Below are positions 36,448 through 44,645 of a stretch of DNA of 64,000 bases, in pieces. Position 1 is the first letter of the stretch. Every line of letters begins with the position of its first letter. The stretch spans positions 104,608 to 168,607 of the forward strand of contig NZ_KB893683.1 in assembly GCF_000374165.1 (NCBI RefSeq). The letters run 5' to 3'. Under the pieces are notes generated by a model, which worked only from the letters and a program-made list of their open reading frames with translations, was not told the origin of the DNA and ran no database searches. The position numbers and the translations under genes were made by a program. This DNA is from Parafrankia elaeagni (GTDB lineage: Bacteria; Actinomycetota; Actinomycetes; Frankiales; Frankiaceae).

Positions 36448-37596
36448 GTGCACATTCCCTTCTCGTCGTCGCCGAGTTCTAGCCTGGGAATCGAGTGGGA
36501 GCTCGAACTCGTCGATCTCCGCAGTCGCGACCTGCGCTGCGGCGCGTCCGAGATCCTTGACGACCTGCGTGCGAAGGTCGGCGACGAAGGCGCGGCGAAG
36601 GCCAAGCACGAACTGTTCGAGTCGACGATCGAGGTGATCACCGGAGTCTGCTCGACGGTGCCGGAGGCGCTCGACGACCTGCGCGGCACCGTCGACCTGC
36701 TGCGCGACCTGGCTGACCGGCGCGGTCTCGGGCTGATGTGCTCCGGCACCCACCCGACCAGCGATTACGCGACGCAGCGCATCACCGCGGACGAGCGCTA
36801 CGAACGCCTGGTGGGGCAGATGCAGTGGCTGGCCCGCCGTCTGCTCATCTTCGGGGTGCACGTGCATGTCGGAGTGCGCTCACCGGACAAGGCAATGCCG
36901 ATCATGAACGCGCTGATGGCGTACATTCCGCATTTCCTGGCGCTCTCCGCGTCGTCGCCCTACTGGAAGGGCACGCACACCGGGCTGGCCTCCTCGCGTT
37001 CGCAGATCTTCGAATGCCTGCCGACCGCCGGCCTCCCTTACACGCTCGACGACTGGGCCGCGTTCGAGGGGTTCATGGAGACCCTGATCGCCGCCGGCAC
37101 CATCGAGACCATTCGGGAAGTGTGGTGGGATATCCGCCCGCACCCGAACTTCGGCACGGTGGAACTGCGGATGTGCGACGGGCTGCCGACGCTGATGGAG
37201 ATCGGCGCGGTCGCGGCGCTCGCGCAGTGTCTCGTCGACCGGATGAACACCCAGCTCGACCGGGGGTACACCCTGCCCGCGCAGCCCCGGTGGGTGGTGC
37301 AGGAGAACAAGTGGCGCGCCGCCCGCCACGGGCTGGACGCCGAGATCGTGGTGGACGGCCACGGCGGGCTGCGCCCGGTCCGCGCCGACATCGAGGATCT
37401 GGTCGAGGACCTGCTTCCGGTGGCCCGCCGGCTCGGTTGTGCCAGGGAGCTGGGTGACGTCCACCGCATACTGCACGCAGGCGCCAGCCACACACGTCAG
37501 GAGCAGGCCGCGCGGCGGGCCGGCGGTGATCTCACCGCCGTGGTCGATACGCTGCTGAGTGAGATGAACGTGGGCCGGCCGGTTACCCCCGGGTAG
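36448..37596 (+). CDS. Carboxylate-amine ligase, YbdK/GCS2 family
   Basis: 382 residues with the glutamate-cysteine ligase type 2 fold: SLGIEWELELVD (substrate/ATP acid), GLGLMCSGTHPTSDYATQRITADERYERL, IFGVHVHVGV (metal), SSPYWKGTHTGLASSRSQIFECLPTAG, WWDIRPHPNFGTVELRMCD. YbdK-type enzymes show weak glutamate-cysteine ligase activity in vitro; in actinobacteria their true substrate is uncertain, and mycothiol rather than glutathione is expected in such a cell. A gamma-glutamylcyclotransferase-like gene lies 1.4 kb away, which may be a meaningful pairing. GTG at 36448 has GGAGG about 7 bases upstream. Confidence 0.88.
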   Translation: MHIPFSSSPSSSLGIEWELELVDLRSRDLRCGASEILDDLRAKVGDEGAAKAKHELFESTIEVITGVCSTVPEALDDLRGTVDLLRDLADRRGLGLMCSGTHPTSDYATQRITADERYERLVGQMQWLARRLLIFGVHVHVGVRSPDKAMPIMNALMAYIPHFLALSASSPYWKGTHTGLASSRSQIFECLPTAGLPYTLDDWAAFEGFMETLIAAGTIETIREVWWDIRPHPNFGTVELRMCDGLPTLMEIGAVAALAQCLVDRMNTQLDRGYTLPAQPRWVVQENKWRAARHGLDAEIVVDGHGGLRPVRADIEDLVEDLLPVARRLGCARELGDVHRILHAGASHTRQEQAARRAGGDLTAVVDTLLSEMNVGRPVTPG

Positions 37597-37634
37597 CCGG
37601 CCGGAGCATTTCGGCGGAGGGCCCGGCCCGGTAG

Positions 37635-38918
37635 ATGACAGCGGACACAGCGGACATGGCACACAGGACCGCCGCGGCGATGGCGCCGACCGCGACGGCC
37701 TGGCTGGCGGAGCACGAGGGCGAGCTGATCGCGCTACGGCGTGACCTGCACGCCCATCCCGAGCTCGGCCGCCAGGAGCACCGCACCACAGCTGCCGTCG
37801 AGGCGCGGCTGCTCGCCGCCGGGCTGAGCCCGCAGCGGTTCCCCGACGTGCCGGGCCTGTGGTGTGACATCGGGGCGGGCGTCGACGCCGGGCCGGGCAT
37901 CGACGCCGAGGCCCCGGTGGTGATGCTCCGTGCCGACCTGGACGCGCTGCCGCTCACCGACCTCAAGGGCGTCCCGTACCGCTCGACGGTGCCCGGGGTG
38001 ACGCACGCCTGCGGGCATGACGTGCACACCACGGTGGCGCTCGGCGCCGGCCTCGCCCTCGCCGCGCACGCCCGGGTGCATCCGCTGCCCGGCACCGTCC
38101 GGCTGCTCTTCCAGCCGGCGGAGGAGACCATGCCCGGCGGCGCCCTGGACGTGATCGACGCCGGGGTGCTCAAGCCGGTGACGGCCGCGATCACCGTGCA
38201 CTGCGACCCGGCACTCGACGTCGGCACCATCGGTCTGCGCTCCGGCCCGATCACCTCCGCCGCCGACGCGGTGGAGATCACACTGGCCGGGCCCGGCGGG
38301 CACACCTCCCGCCCGCAGAACACGGTGGACCTGGTCTACGCGCTGGCCCGGCTCGCCGTCGACCTGCCGGCGGCGCTGTCCCGCCGGGTCGACCCCCGAT
38401 CGGCGCTGTCGCTGGTCTGGGGCCAGGTCCAGGCGGGCACGGTCACGAACGCCATCCCGCGGACGGGGAAGCTGCGCGGGACGATCCGCACCCTCTCCCG
38501 GGAGACCTGGGAGACGGCGCCGGAGCTGGTCGAGCGGCTGGCGGAGCAGATCGTCGCGCCCTACGGCGCGGAGATCGCCGTCGACTACGTGCGCGGGGTG
38601 CCCCCGGTGGTCAACACCGCCGAGGTCGTCGACGCCTTCGGCGCAGCCGTCGACACCGTGCTCGGGCACGGGGCGTCGACGACCGTCGCCCAGTCGCTGG
38701 GCGGCGAGGACTTCGGCTGGTACCTGACGCACGTGCCGGGCGGCCTGGCCCGGCTGGGCACCCGCACCCCCGGTGGCACCACTTTCGACCTGCACCAGGG
38801 CACCTTCGACGTCGACGAGCGGGCCATCGGAGTCGGTGTGCGTTTTCTCTCCGCCGCGGCCTGCGAGCTGCTCGACCGCTACGCGGACCCCGCCGGGCCC
38901 GACCCGGACACCGCCTGA
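37635..38918 (+). CDS. M20 family metallo-amidohydrolase
   Basis: 427 residues, like the AmiA/AmiB-type amidohydrolases of M. tuberculosis that also lie near PNP and lpdA. Metal-binding motifs: LRRDLHAHPELGRQE, MLRADLDALPLTD, THACGHDVHTTVALG, FQPAEETMPGGALDVIDAG, and near the C-terminus LGGEDFGWYL with the last His in FDLHQG. The dimerisation domain is between residues 200 and 310 (GGHTSRPQNTVDLVYA). It probably removes an acyl group from an N-acylated amino acid or related compound. ATG 37635 is followed by a second ATG 21 bases on. An 18-bp repeat begins in the stop codon. Confidence 0.9.
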   Translation: MTADTADMAHRTAAAMAPTATAWLAEHEGELIALRRDLHAHPELGRQEHRTTAAVEARLLAAGLSPQRFPDVPGLWCDIGAGVDAGPGIDAEAPVVMLRADLDALPLTDLKGVPYRSTVPGVTHACGHDVHTTVALGAGLALAAHARVHPLPGTVRLLFQPAEETMPGGALDVIDAGVLKPVTAAITVHCDPALDVGTIGLRSGPITSAADAVEITLAGPGGHTSRPQNTVDLVYALARLAVDLPAALSRRVDPRSALSLVWGQVQAGTVTNAIPRTGKLRGTIRTLSRETWETAPELVERLAEQIVAPYGAEIAVDYVRGVPPVVNTAEVVDAFGAAVDTVLGHGASTTVAQSLGGEDFGWYLTHVPGGLARLGTRTPGGTTFDLHQGTFDVDERAIGVGVRFLSAAACELLDRYADPAGPDPDTA

Positions 38919-38968
38919 GACAGACGCCACCTCTGAGACAGACGCCACCTCCGAGACGGGCGCCACCA
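38915..38968. repeat. 18-bp tandem repeat, three copies, starting in a stop codon
   Basis: CTGAGACAGACGCCACCT twice exactly, then a third copy with substitutions. The TGA of the amidohydrolase gene (38916-38918) lies inside the first copy, so each exact copy carries a TGA in the same frame. Confidence 0.9.
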
Positions 38969-39006
38969 CCTGGGGACGGGACGCCGGCCCGGGACAGGCT
39001 GGGCGC

Positions 39007-39447
39007 TCAGGCGTTCGGGCGGCCCCGCAGCTCCTGGACGTACTCGGACGGCGCCCCGGCCTTCTCCGCCGCGTCCGCGATCATCTCCACGTGGTTGCGC
39101 GACGGCAGACCGCCCTCGTAGGCGTTGAGGATGTAGGTCCAGGCCAGGCTCTCGCCGTCGAGCGTGGACACGCGCACCCGGATGCGGGTGTACAGGCCGG
39201 TGTCGGCGCCCTCCCAGACGTCGAGACGCTCCAGGTCGTAGCGGTCGAGGTCGTAGAGCAGCACGTACACGTGCGAGCCGGGGGATTCGACGATGGTCGA
39301 GAGCGCCCCGTCCCAGCCCACGTTCTCACCGCCGAAGGTCAGGCGCCAGCCTCGGATCCAGCCGGTGCCGATCACCGGGGAGTGCGGCGCGCGTTCCTTC
39401 ATGTGCGCCGGATCGAGGTTGCTCGCGTAGGCGGCGTACTTCATCAT
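39007..39447 (-). CDS. Gamma-glutamylcyclotransferase-like protein
   Basis: 146 residues from the ATG at 39447 (a longer frame begins at 39501). It opens KYAAYASNLDPAHM, the YGSN-type loop of the GGCT fold, followed by GWIRGWRLTFGGE, STIVESPGSHVYVLLYDLDRYDLERLDVWEG with the Glu expected to act as acid/base, and YTRIRVRVSTLDGESLAWTYI. Members form 5-oxoproline from gamma-glutamyl compounds, or act on similar amides; the substrate is unknown. Convergent with the amidohydrolase, whose downstream repeat lies between them. Confidence 0.85.
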   Translation of the reverse strand: MMKYAAYASNLDPAHMKERAPHSPVIGTGWIRGWRLTFGGENVGWDGALSTIVESPGSHVYVLLYDLDRYDLERLDVWEGADTGLYTRIRVRVSTLDGESLAWTYILNAYEGGLPSRNHVEMIADAAEKAGAPSEYVQELRGRPNA

Positions 39448-39681
39448 CGTCGGGATCTTCCGATCTCCCCGCTCGGTGCTGCTGCGCGGGGTGGCTGCCA
39501 CGCCGGGAGCGGCCGCCGGCGCGCGGGGACTGGGTCGCGAGGATGGGTCATGGGATGAACGACGTCACTCCAGGTCGTCCGACGTCGGTGCAGATACTAC
39601 GGAGCAGCCCGGACCGGAACGAGAGGGACGTCGGAAGAGGGGCAGACTAGAGGGGTACCGCGAGCTTTGGGAGGACCACAC

Positions 39682-41133
39682 GTGACGCGCATCGTCATCC
39701 TCGGCGGCGGGCCGGGCGGCTACGAGGCGGCGCTGGTCGCAGCTTCCCTCGGCGCGACCGTGACCGTGATCGACTCGGACGGGATCGGCGGCGCCTGCGT
39801 CCTGACGGACTGTGTGCCGTCCAAGGCCCTGATCGCGACGTCCGAGACGATGACGAACTTCGCGATGGCGCCGGCGCTCGGAGTGCGTCCACACGGCGAT
39901 CCGGCGGTCGAGGCCGGGAGCTGGGAGTCCACCGCGCGGGGGCACCTGACCCCGCCGGACGTCGTCTCGGTCGACCCGGAGCAGGTCAACGAACGGGTCC
40001 GCGCGCTGGCCCTGGCGCAGTCCGCCGACATCCAGCGCCATCTGGAGCGCGAGCAGGTCAAGGTGGTGCACGGGGCGGGGCGGCTGGTCGGCCCGCACGC
40101 CGTGGAGACCGCGGACGGCGAGACCTTCGTGGGCGACATCGTCCTCGTCGCGACCGGAGCATCCCCCCGCGAGGTGCCGGGGTGCGAGCCGGACGGCGAG
40201 CGGATCCTCACCTGGCGCCACCTTTACGACCTGAAGGAGATCCCCGAGCACCTGGTGGTCGTCGGGTCCGGCGTGACCGGTGCCGAGTTCGCCAGCGCCT
40301 ACCGGGCGCTGGGGGCGGAGGTGACACTCGTCTCGTCCCGCGAGCGGGTCCTGCCCGGCGAGGACTCCGACGCCGCCCGGGTGATCGAGGACGTCTTCGT
40401 CCGCCGTGGCATCCAGGTGCTCAACCGGTCCCGGGCGGCGTCCGTCCGCCGGATCGGCGACGGTGTCCTCATCGAGCTCACCGACGGCCGGACGGTGACC
40501 GGCAGCCACGCTCTGATGGCGGTGGGTTCGGTACCGCGGACGAAGGGCCTCGGCCTCACCGACGTCGGCGTCCGGCTCGGGTCGGGCGGCCACATCGTCG
40601 TCGATCGCATGTCCCGGACGTCGGTGCCGGGCGTGTACGCGGCCGGTGACTGCACCGGGGTGCTGCCGCTGGCGTCGGTCGCGGCGATGCAGGGGCGCAT
40701 CGCCATGTGGCACGCGCTCGGCGAGGCCGTCACCCCGCTGCGCCTCGGCACCGTCTCGTCGAACATCTTCACCGAACCCGAGATCGCCACCGTCGGTGTG
40801 ACCCAGCGGATGAAGGACTCCGGCGCGATCGCCGCCGAGGTCACGACGGTGCCACTGGCGCGCAATCCCCGCGCGAAGATGATGGGGATTGCGGATGGTT
40901 TCGTGAAGTTGTTCTGTAGGCCCGGAAGTGGCAGCGTCCTCGGTGGCGTCATCGTTGCTCCGCGTGCAAGTGAACTGATCCTCTCAATTTCACTCGCAGT
41001 AGAGAACGGTCTGACAGTGGACCAGGTCGCACACACCTTCTCGATCTATCCCTCCTTGTCCGGATCCATCACGGAAGCGGCCCGTGTCCTGCGGCCCCGC
41101 GACCTGTTCGCCGGATTCGACACCCCCGCCTGA
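39682..41133 (+). CDS. lpdA: LpdA-type NAD(P)H:quinone reductase / lipoamide dehydrogenase homologue
   Basis: 483 residues of the pyridine nucleotide-disulfide oxidoreductase fold: FAD motif GGGPGGYEAA (8-17), GGACVLTDCVPSK with cysteines 39 and 44, NAD(P) motif VVGSGVTGAEFASAYRALG, second FAD motif VYAAGDCTG, and the dimerisation domain. The canonical C-terminal His-Glu dyad (HPTLSE) is replaced by Y456-P-S-L-S-G461, so lipoamide reduction is unlikely; this matches M. tuberculosis LpdA (Rv3303c), a quinone reductase. That protein is said to lack one active-site Cys, whereas both are here. The GTG at 39682 has GGGAGGA about 8 bases upstream. Codon use near 40870-41060 is less GC-rich than in the rest. 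Confidence 0.88.
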   Translation: MTRIVILGGGPGGYEAALVAASLGATVTVIDSDGIGGACVLTDCVPSKALIATSETMTNFAMAPALGVRPHGDPAVEAGSWESTARGHLTPPDVVSVDPEQVNERVRALALAQSADIQRHLEREQVKVVHGAGRLVGPHAVETADGETFVGDIVLVATGASPREVPGCEPDGERILTWRHLYDLKEIPEHLVVVGSGVTGAEFASAYRALGAEVTLVSSRERVLPGEDSDAARVIEDVFVRRGIQVLNRSRAASVRRIGDGVLIELTDGRTVTGSHALMAVGSVPRTKGLGLTDVGVRLGSGGHIVVDRMSRTSVPGVYAAGDCTGVLPLASVAAMQGRIAMWHALGEAVTPLRLGTVSSNIFTEPEIATVGVTQRMKDSGAIAAEVTTVPLARNPRAKMMGIADGFVKLFCRPGSGSVLGGVIVAPRASELILSISLAVENGLTVDQVAHTFSIYPSLSGSITEAARVLRPRDLFAGFDTPA

Positions 41134-41160
41134 ACAGGCCGCCCACTCCGGCCCAGGCCG

Positions 41161-41166
41161 GATAAT
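41161..41166 (+). promoter_or_regulatory. -10 box of the PfkB gene, leaderless type
   Basis: GATAAT, differing from TATAAT in the first base, with 6 bases to the ATG at 41173. Confidence 0.45.
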
Positions 41167-41172
41167 GGGCCC

Positions 41173-42498
41173 ATGAAAGGCGTGTTCGTCGGCCTGACGA
41201 CGCTGGATTCCATCTACCTGGTGGACCAGCTTCCGGGTGCCGACGAGAAGTGTGTGGCCCGGGATTTCGTGATGAACGCCGGTGGGCCGGCGACGAACGC
41301 GGCGGTCACGTTCGCCTACCTCGGCGGACGGGCCTGTCTGGTGAGCGCGGTCGGCACCTCGCCGGCCGCGGCACTCGTACACGACGATCTCGCCCGGGCC
41401 GGGGTCCGGCACATCGAACTGGTGCCGGAGCCCGGAGCCGCCGGGGCCGGAGCCGACCCGGCAGCAGGCGGCTACGGGGCACTCGCCGCGCCGGGGGCGG
41501 CCGGCGGTGCCGGGTCGCACGTCGGTCGACCCGGCCGGCTGTACAAGCCCACAGCGGCCAGGACCAGTGGCGTCCGCTCCGGCCGAGGCCTGCCCGGGCC
41601 CGGCGTGCCCGGAGGCGTACCCCTCGGCCCGGTCGGCCACGGCGCCGCTCTCGGGCCCGCCGACACGGGTGGACCCAACGGTGCGGGCCACCCCGGCACG
41701 GGGCACAACGGCACGGGCCGCCTCGGCCCGGGGCCCCCGGGCACCGGCCGCCTCGGCACCGGGCACAACGGCACCGGCAGCCATCCGGGGCACGGCGGCG
41801 CCGGGGCGCACGGCGCCGCGGCGGGCCTGCCCGCCGGGAGTGGACCCGCCGGCCCGAAGCCGGCCGCGGCGCATCCGGCCGGCTCCTCCCCCATGTCCTA
41901 CGCGCTGCCCATGTCGGCGGTCATGGTGACGTCCGTGAGCGGCGAGCGGGCTGTGACCTCCACCCACGGCATGGTGCCGCGGTGCACCGCCAACACCGCC
42001 GCCGCGGCGGCCGTCGCCAACGCCGACGTGGTCCTCGTGGACGGCCACCAGGTCGACGCCGCGGTCGGGCTGCTGCGCACCCTGCGCGGCGGCGGGCCCC
42101 CGGTCCTGCTCGACGGCGGGAGCTGGAAGCCGGGCACCGAGCAGATCCTCCCGTTCGTCGACGTCGTGATCTGCTCGGCCGCGTTCCGGCCGCCGGGCTT
42201 CGATCCGGCCGCGGACATCCTCGACCTGCTGCTGCGGTACGGGCCGTTCTTCGTCGCCGTGACCGACGGACCGGGGCCGATCCGCTGGGCGACCACGGAC
42301 CGGCGTGGGTACGTGCTGCCCCCGGTGGTCACTGCCCGCGACACCCTCGGAGCCGGCGACGTCTTCCACGGCGCGTTCGCCTGGCTGATGGCCCACGGCG
42401 CGCTCGCGACGGACGAGCTGGTCGGATCCCTTGGTGAGGCCTCCCGGGTCGCCGCCCGCTCCGTGCAGACCTTCGGCCCGCGCAGCTGGATGACCTGA
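41173..42498 (+). CDS. PfkB family carbohydrate kinase with a long low-complexity insertion
   Basis: 441 residues. The ribokinase fold is clear at both ends: FVGLTTLDSIYLVDQLPGADEK and NAGGPATNAAVTFAYLGG at the N-terminus, and ARDTLGAGDVFHGAFAWLMA with catalytic Asp396 at the C-terminus. Between residues 86 and 240 about 155 residues of Gly/Pro/His/Thr repeats (GHNGTG, GTGRLG) interrupt the domain, where the family normally has a short lid strand or turn. The fold resumes at SYALPMSAVMVTSV. It should phosphorylate a sugar or nucleoside. Sulfofructose or ribose kinases are possible, but the substrate cannot be told. Probably leaderless (GATAAT 6 bases before ATG). Confidence 0.85.
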   Translation: MKGVFVGLTTLDSIYLVDQLPGADEKCVARDFVMNAGGPATNAAVTFAYLGGRACLVSAVGTSPAAALVHDDLARAGVRHIELVPEPGAAGAGADPAAGGYGALAAPGAAGGAGSHVGRPGRLYKPTAARTSGVRSGRGLPGPGVPGGVPLGPVGHGAALGPADTGGPNGAGHPGTGHNGTGRLGPGPPGTGRLGTGHNGTGSHPGHGGAGAHGAAAGLPAGSGPAGPKPAAAHPAGSSPMSYALPMSAVMVTSVSGERAVTSTHGMVPRCTANTAAAAAVANADVVLVDGHQVDAAVGLLRTLRGGGPPVLLDGGSWKPGTEQILPFVDVVICSAAFRPPGFDPAADILDLLLRYGPFFVAVTDGPGPIRWATTDRRGYVLPPVVTARDTLGAGDVFHGAFAWLMAHGALATDELVGSLGEASRVAARSVQTFGPRSWMT

Positions 42499-42520
42499 CC
42501 CGTCGACGGCGGAATCCACG

Positions 42521-42556
42521 ACCGGCGAAACCGGCGAAACCGGCGAAACCGGCGAA
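42521..42556. repeat. 9-bp tandem repeat, four copies, after the PfkB gene
   Basis: Four exact units of ACCGGCGAA, starting 22 bases after the PfkB stop and before the convergent tag gene. Confidence 0.9.
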
Positions 42557-42641
42557 ACACCGCTGTCGCCGCCGGAGCCCGTTGGGGCGAATGAAAGAAA
42601 CGTGCCGTCTCCTCCCGGGCCATTACTCATCCGGGAAGTGC

Positions 42642-43280
42642 CTACGCGGGGAGCTCCGGCTGTGCCCCGGCCTGCTCGTGGTCGCCTCGCGGCGACGGCC
42701 CGCGGGCGACGCAGCCGGCGAGGTGGTCGTCCACCAGCCCACACGCCTGCATGAGGGCGTACGCGGTGGTCGGGCCGATGAAGACGAAGCCCCGGCCGCG
42801 GAGCGCTCTGGCCAGCGCCTTTGACTCGTCGGTCATCGCCGGCACGTCCGCGAGGGTGCGCGGGGCGGGCCGTGCGGCCGGCGGCGCGAAGGACCACACG
42901 AGGTCCTCCAGCGGCTCGTCCAGCGCGAGGACGGCGTGCGCGTTGGCGATCGTCGCCTCGATCTTGCGCCGGTTGCGGACTATGCCGGCGTCCCGCAGAA
43001 GCGCCTCCACCGTGTCCTCACCGAACGCCGCCACCGCCGCCGGGTCGAAGCCGGCGAACGCGGCCCGGAACGCGGGCCGCTTGCGCAGGATGGTCAGCCA
43101 CGACAGGCCGGACTGGAAACCCTCCAGAACCAGACGCTCGAACAGGCCCGCGGTGTCCCGGACGGGCTGTCCCCACTCGGTGTCGTGGTACTCGACGTAC
43201 AGCGGTGTGGACAGGGCCCACGGGCAGCGCGGCACACCGTCCGGACCGGCCACGGCGCCGCCGGCGGTGTCCATCGCCAT
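42642..43280 (-). CDS. tag: DNA-3-methyladenine glycosylase I
   Basis: 212 residues; removes 3-methyladenine from alkylated DNA. RCPWALSTPLYVEYHDTEWGQPV opens the family, with the zinc Cys and the base-binding Glu/Trp; QSGLSWLTILRKRPAFRAAF is the helix-hairpin-helix region; the second zinc half is in ACGLVDDHLAGC. ATG at 43280 follows GAGACT by 7 bases and has no ribosome-binding site. Convergent with the PfkB gene. Confidence 0.95.
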   Translation of the reverse strand: MAMDTAGGAVAGPDGVPRCPWALSTPLYVEYHDTEWGQPVRDTAGLFERLVLEGFQSGLSWLTILRKRPAFRAAFAGFDPAAVAAFGEDTVEALLRDAGIVRNRRKIEATIANAHAVLALDEPLEDLVWSFAPPAARPAPRTLADVPAMTDESKALARALRGRGFVFIGPTTAYALMQACGLVDDHLAGCVARGPSPRGDHEQAGAQPELPA

Positions 43281-43346
43281 GGCTGTCAGTCTCTCACCCG
43301 CCCGGCCGCTCTCCGCGGCCGGGCGGCGGTGGTCTGCGGATCAGAG

Positions 43347-43370
43347 GGATCAGGGAATCAGGGAATCAGG
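43347..43370. repeat. 8-bp tandem repeat across the add stop codon
   Basis: CAGGGAAT twice in tandem (43351-43366), flanked by partial copies on both sides. The stop codon of add (43358-43360 on the minus strand) lies within it. Confidence 0.8.
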
Positions 43371-44431
43371 CTGGCGAAACCGGGCTTGATGACGTCGTTG
43401 ATCAGTCTGAGTCGCTCGTCGAACGGCAGGAAGGCCGACTTCATCGCGTTGATGGTCAGCCAGCGGATGTCGGACCAGCCGTACCCGAACGTCTCGACCA
43501 GGGCCGCGAACTCGCTGGCGAGCGTGACCCCGCTCATCAGCCGGTTGTCGGTGTTCACCGTGACCCGGAAACGCAGGTCGCGCAGCAGGCCGATGGGATG
43601 GCGGTCGAGGCTGGGCGCGGCACCGGTGTGCACATTCGACGACGGGCACATCTCCAGCGGCACCCGGACGTCCCTGACGAAGCCGGCGAGGTTGCCGAGC
43701 GTGGCCTTTCCGTCCGGGTCGACGGTGATGTCGTCGACGACCCGCAGGCCGTGCCCGAGCCGGTCGGCGTTGCACCACTGCAGCGCCTCCCAGATGGACG
43801 GCAGCCCGAACGCCTCACCCGCGTGGATGGTGAAGTGCCCGTTGGCACGCTGCATGTACTGGAAGGCGTCCAGGTGCCGGGTCGGCGGGTTGCCCGCCTC
43901 GGCGCCGGCGATGTCGAAGCCGGCGACGCCGGCCTCCCGCCAACGCACGGCGAGCTCCGCGATCTCCAGCGAGCGCGCCTGGTGGCGCATCGCGGTCAGC
44001 AGCGCGCGCATGTGCAGGCCGGTGCCGGCGGAGCCGGCCCGGAAACCGTCCAGGACCGCCTCGACCACCTCGTCGAGGGACAGGCCCTGTTCGACGTGCA
44101 GCTCCGGGGCGAAACGGACCTCGGCGTAGACGATCCCGTCGGCGGCGAGGTCCTCGGCGCACTCCCGGGAGACCCGGGCGAGCGCGTCCGCGGTCTGCAT
44201 GACGCCCACCGTGTGGCTGAACGTCTCCAGGTAGCGCACCAGCGAGCCGGTGTGCGCCCCGCCGCGGAACCAGGTGGCCAGCTTGTCCGGATCGGTGGTC
44301 GGCAGGCTGGTGTAGCCGGTGGCGTCCGCCAGTTCGACGACGGTCTCGGGCCGCAGCCCACCGTCCAGATGGTCATGCAGCAGGACCTTCGGTACCTGCC
44401 GGATCTCGGCCTCGGTGATCACTTCAACCAC
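43358..44431 (-). CDS. add: Adenosine deaminase
   Basis: 357 residues; converts adenosine or deoxyadenosine to inosine. Zinc ligands His19 and His21 lie in [20 protein letters not shown]; the third His and catalytic Glu in [30 protein letters not shown]; and the final metal Asp in [11 protein letters not shown]. It belongs to the actinobacterial branch with a longer N-terminus like Rv3313c. Start GTG 44431. It shares direction with deoA and cdd 215 bases upstream; PNP then uses its product inosine. Confidence 0.95.
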   Translation of the reverse strand: MVEVITEAEIRQVPKVLLHDHLDGGLRPETVVELADATGYTSLPTTDPDKLATWFRGGAHTGSLVRYLETFSHTVGVMQTADALARVSRECAEDLAADGIVYAEVRFAPELHVEQGLSLDEVVEAVLDGFRAGSAGTGLHMRALLTAMRHQARSLEIAELAVRWREAGVAGFDIAGAEAGNPPTRHLDAFQYMQRANGHFTIHAGEAFGLPSIWEALQWCNADRLGHGLRVVDDITVDPDGKATLGNLAGFVRDVRVPLEMCPSSNVHTGAAPSLDRHPIGLLRDLRFRVTVNTDNRLMSGVTLASEFAALVETFGYGWSDIRWLTINAMKSAFLPFDERLRLINDVIKPGFASLIP

Positions 44432-44645
44432 CCCGCTTCACGCGTGCTCCAAGCCGCCCCGCGCCGCCCCGCAAGGTCGGCTGACCTGGCCTGACCAGGT
44501 CGTTCCCGCACGGTAGTCCACCACCGGGGCCTGCGCCGTCGCCTTTGCGGCCGCGGTGGCGCCGCACCCCGACCATGTGCCGCCCGGGTGTCGGACGAGT
44601 GCCGGACGCGTGCGGCCAGAGGGTGCGGCGAGTGCCGGTGTGTGG

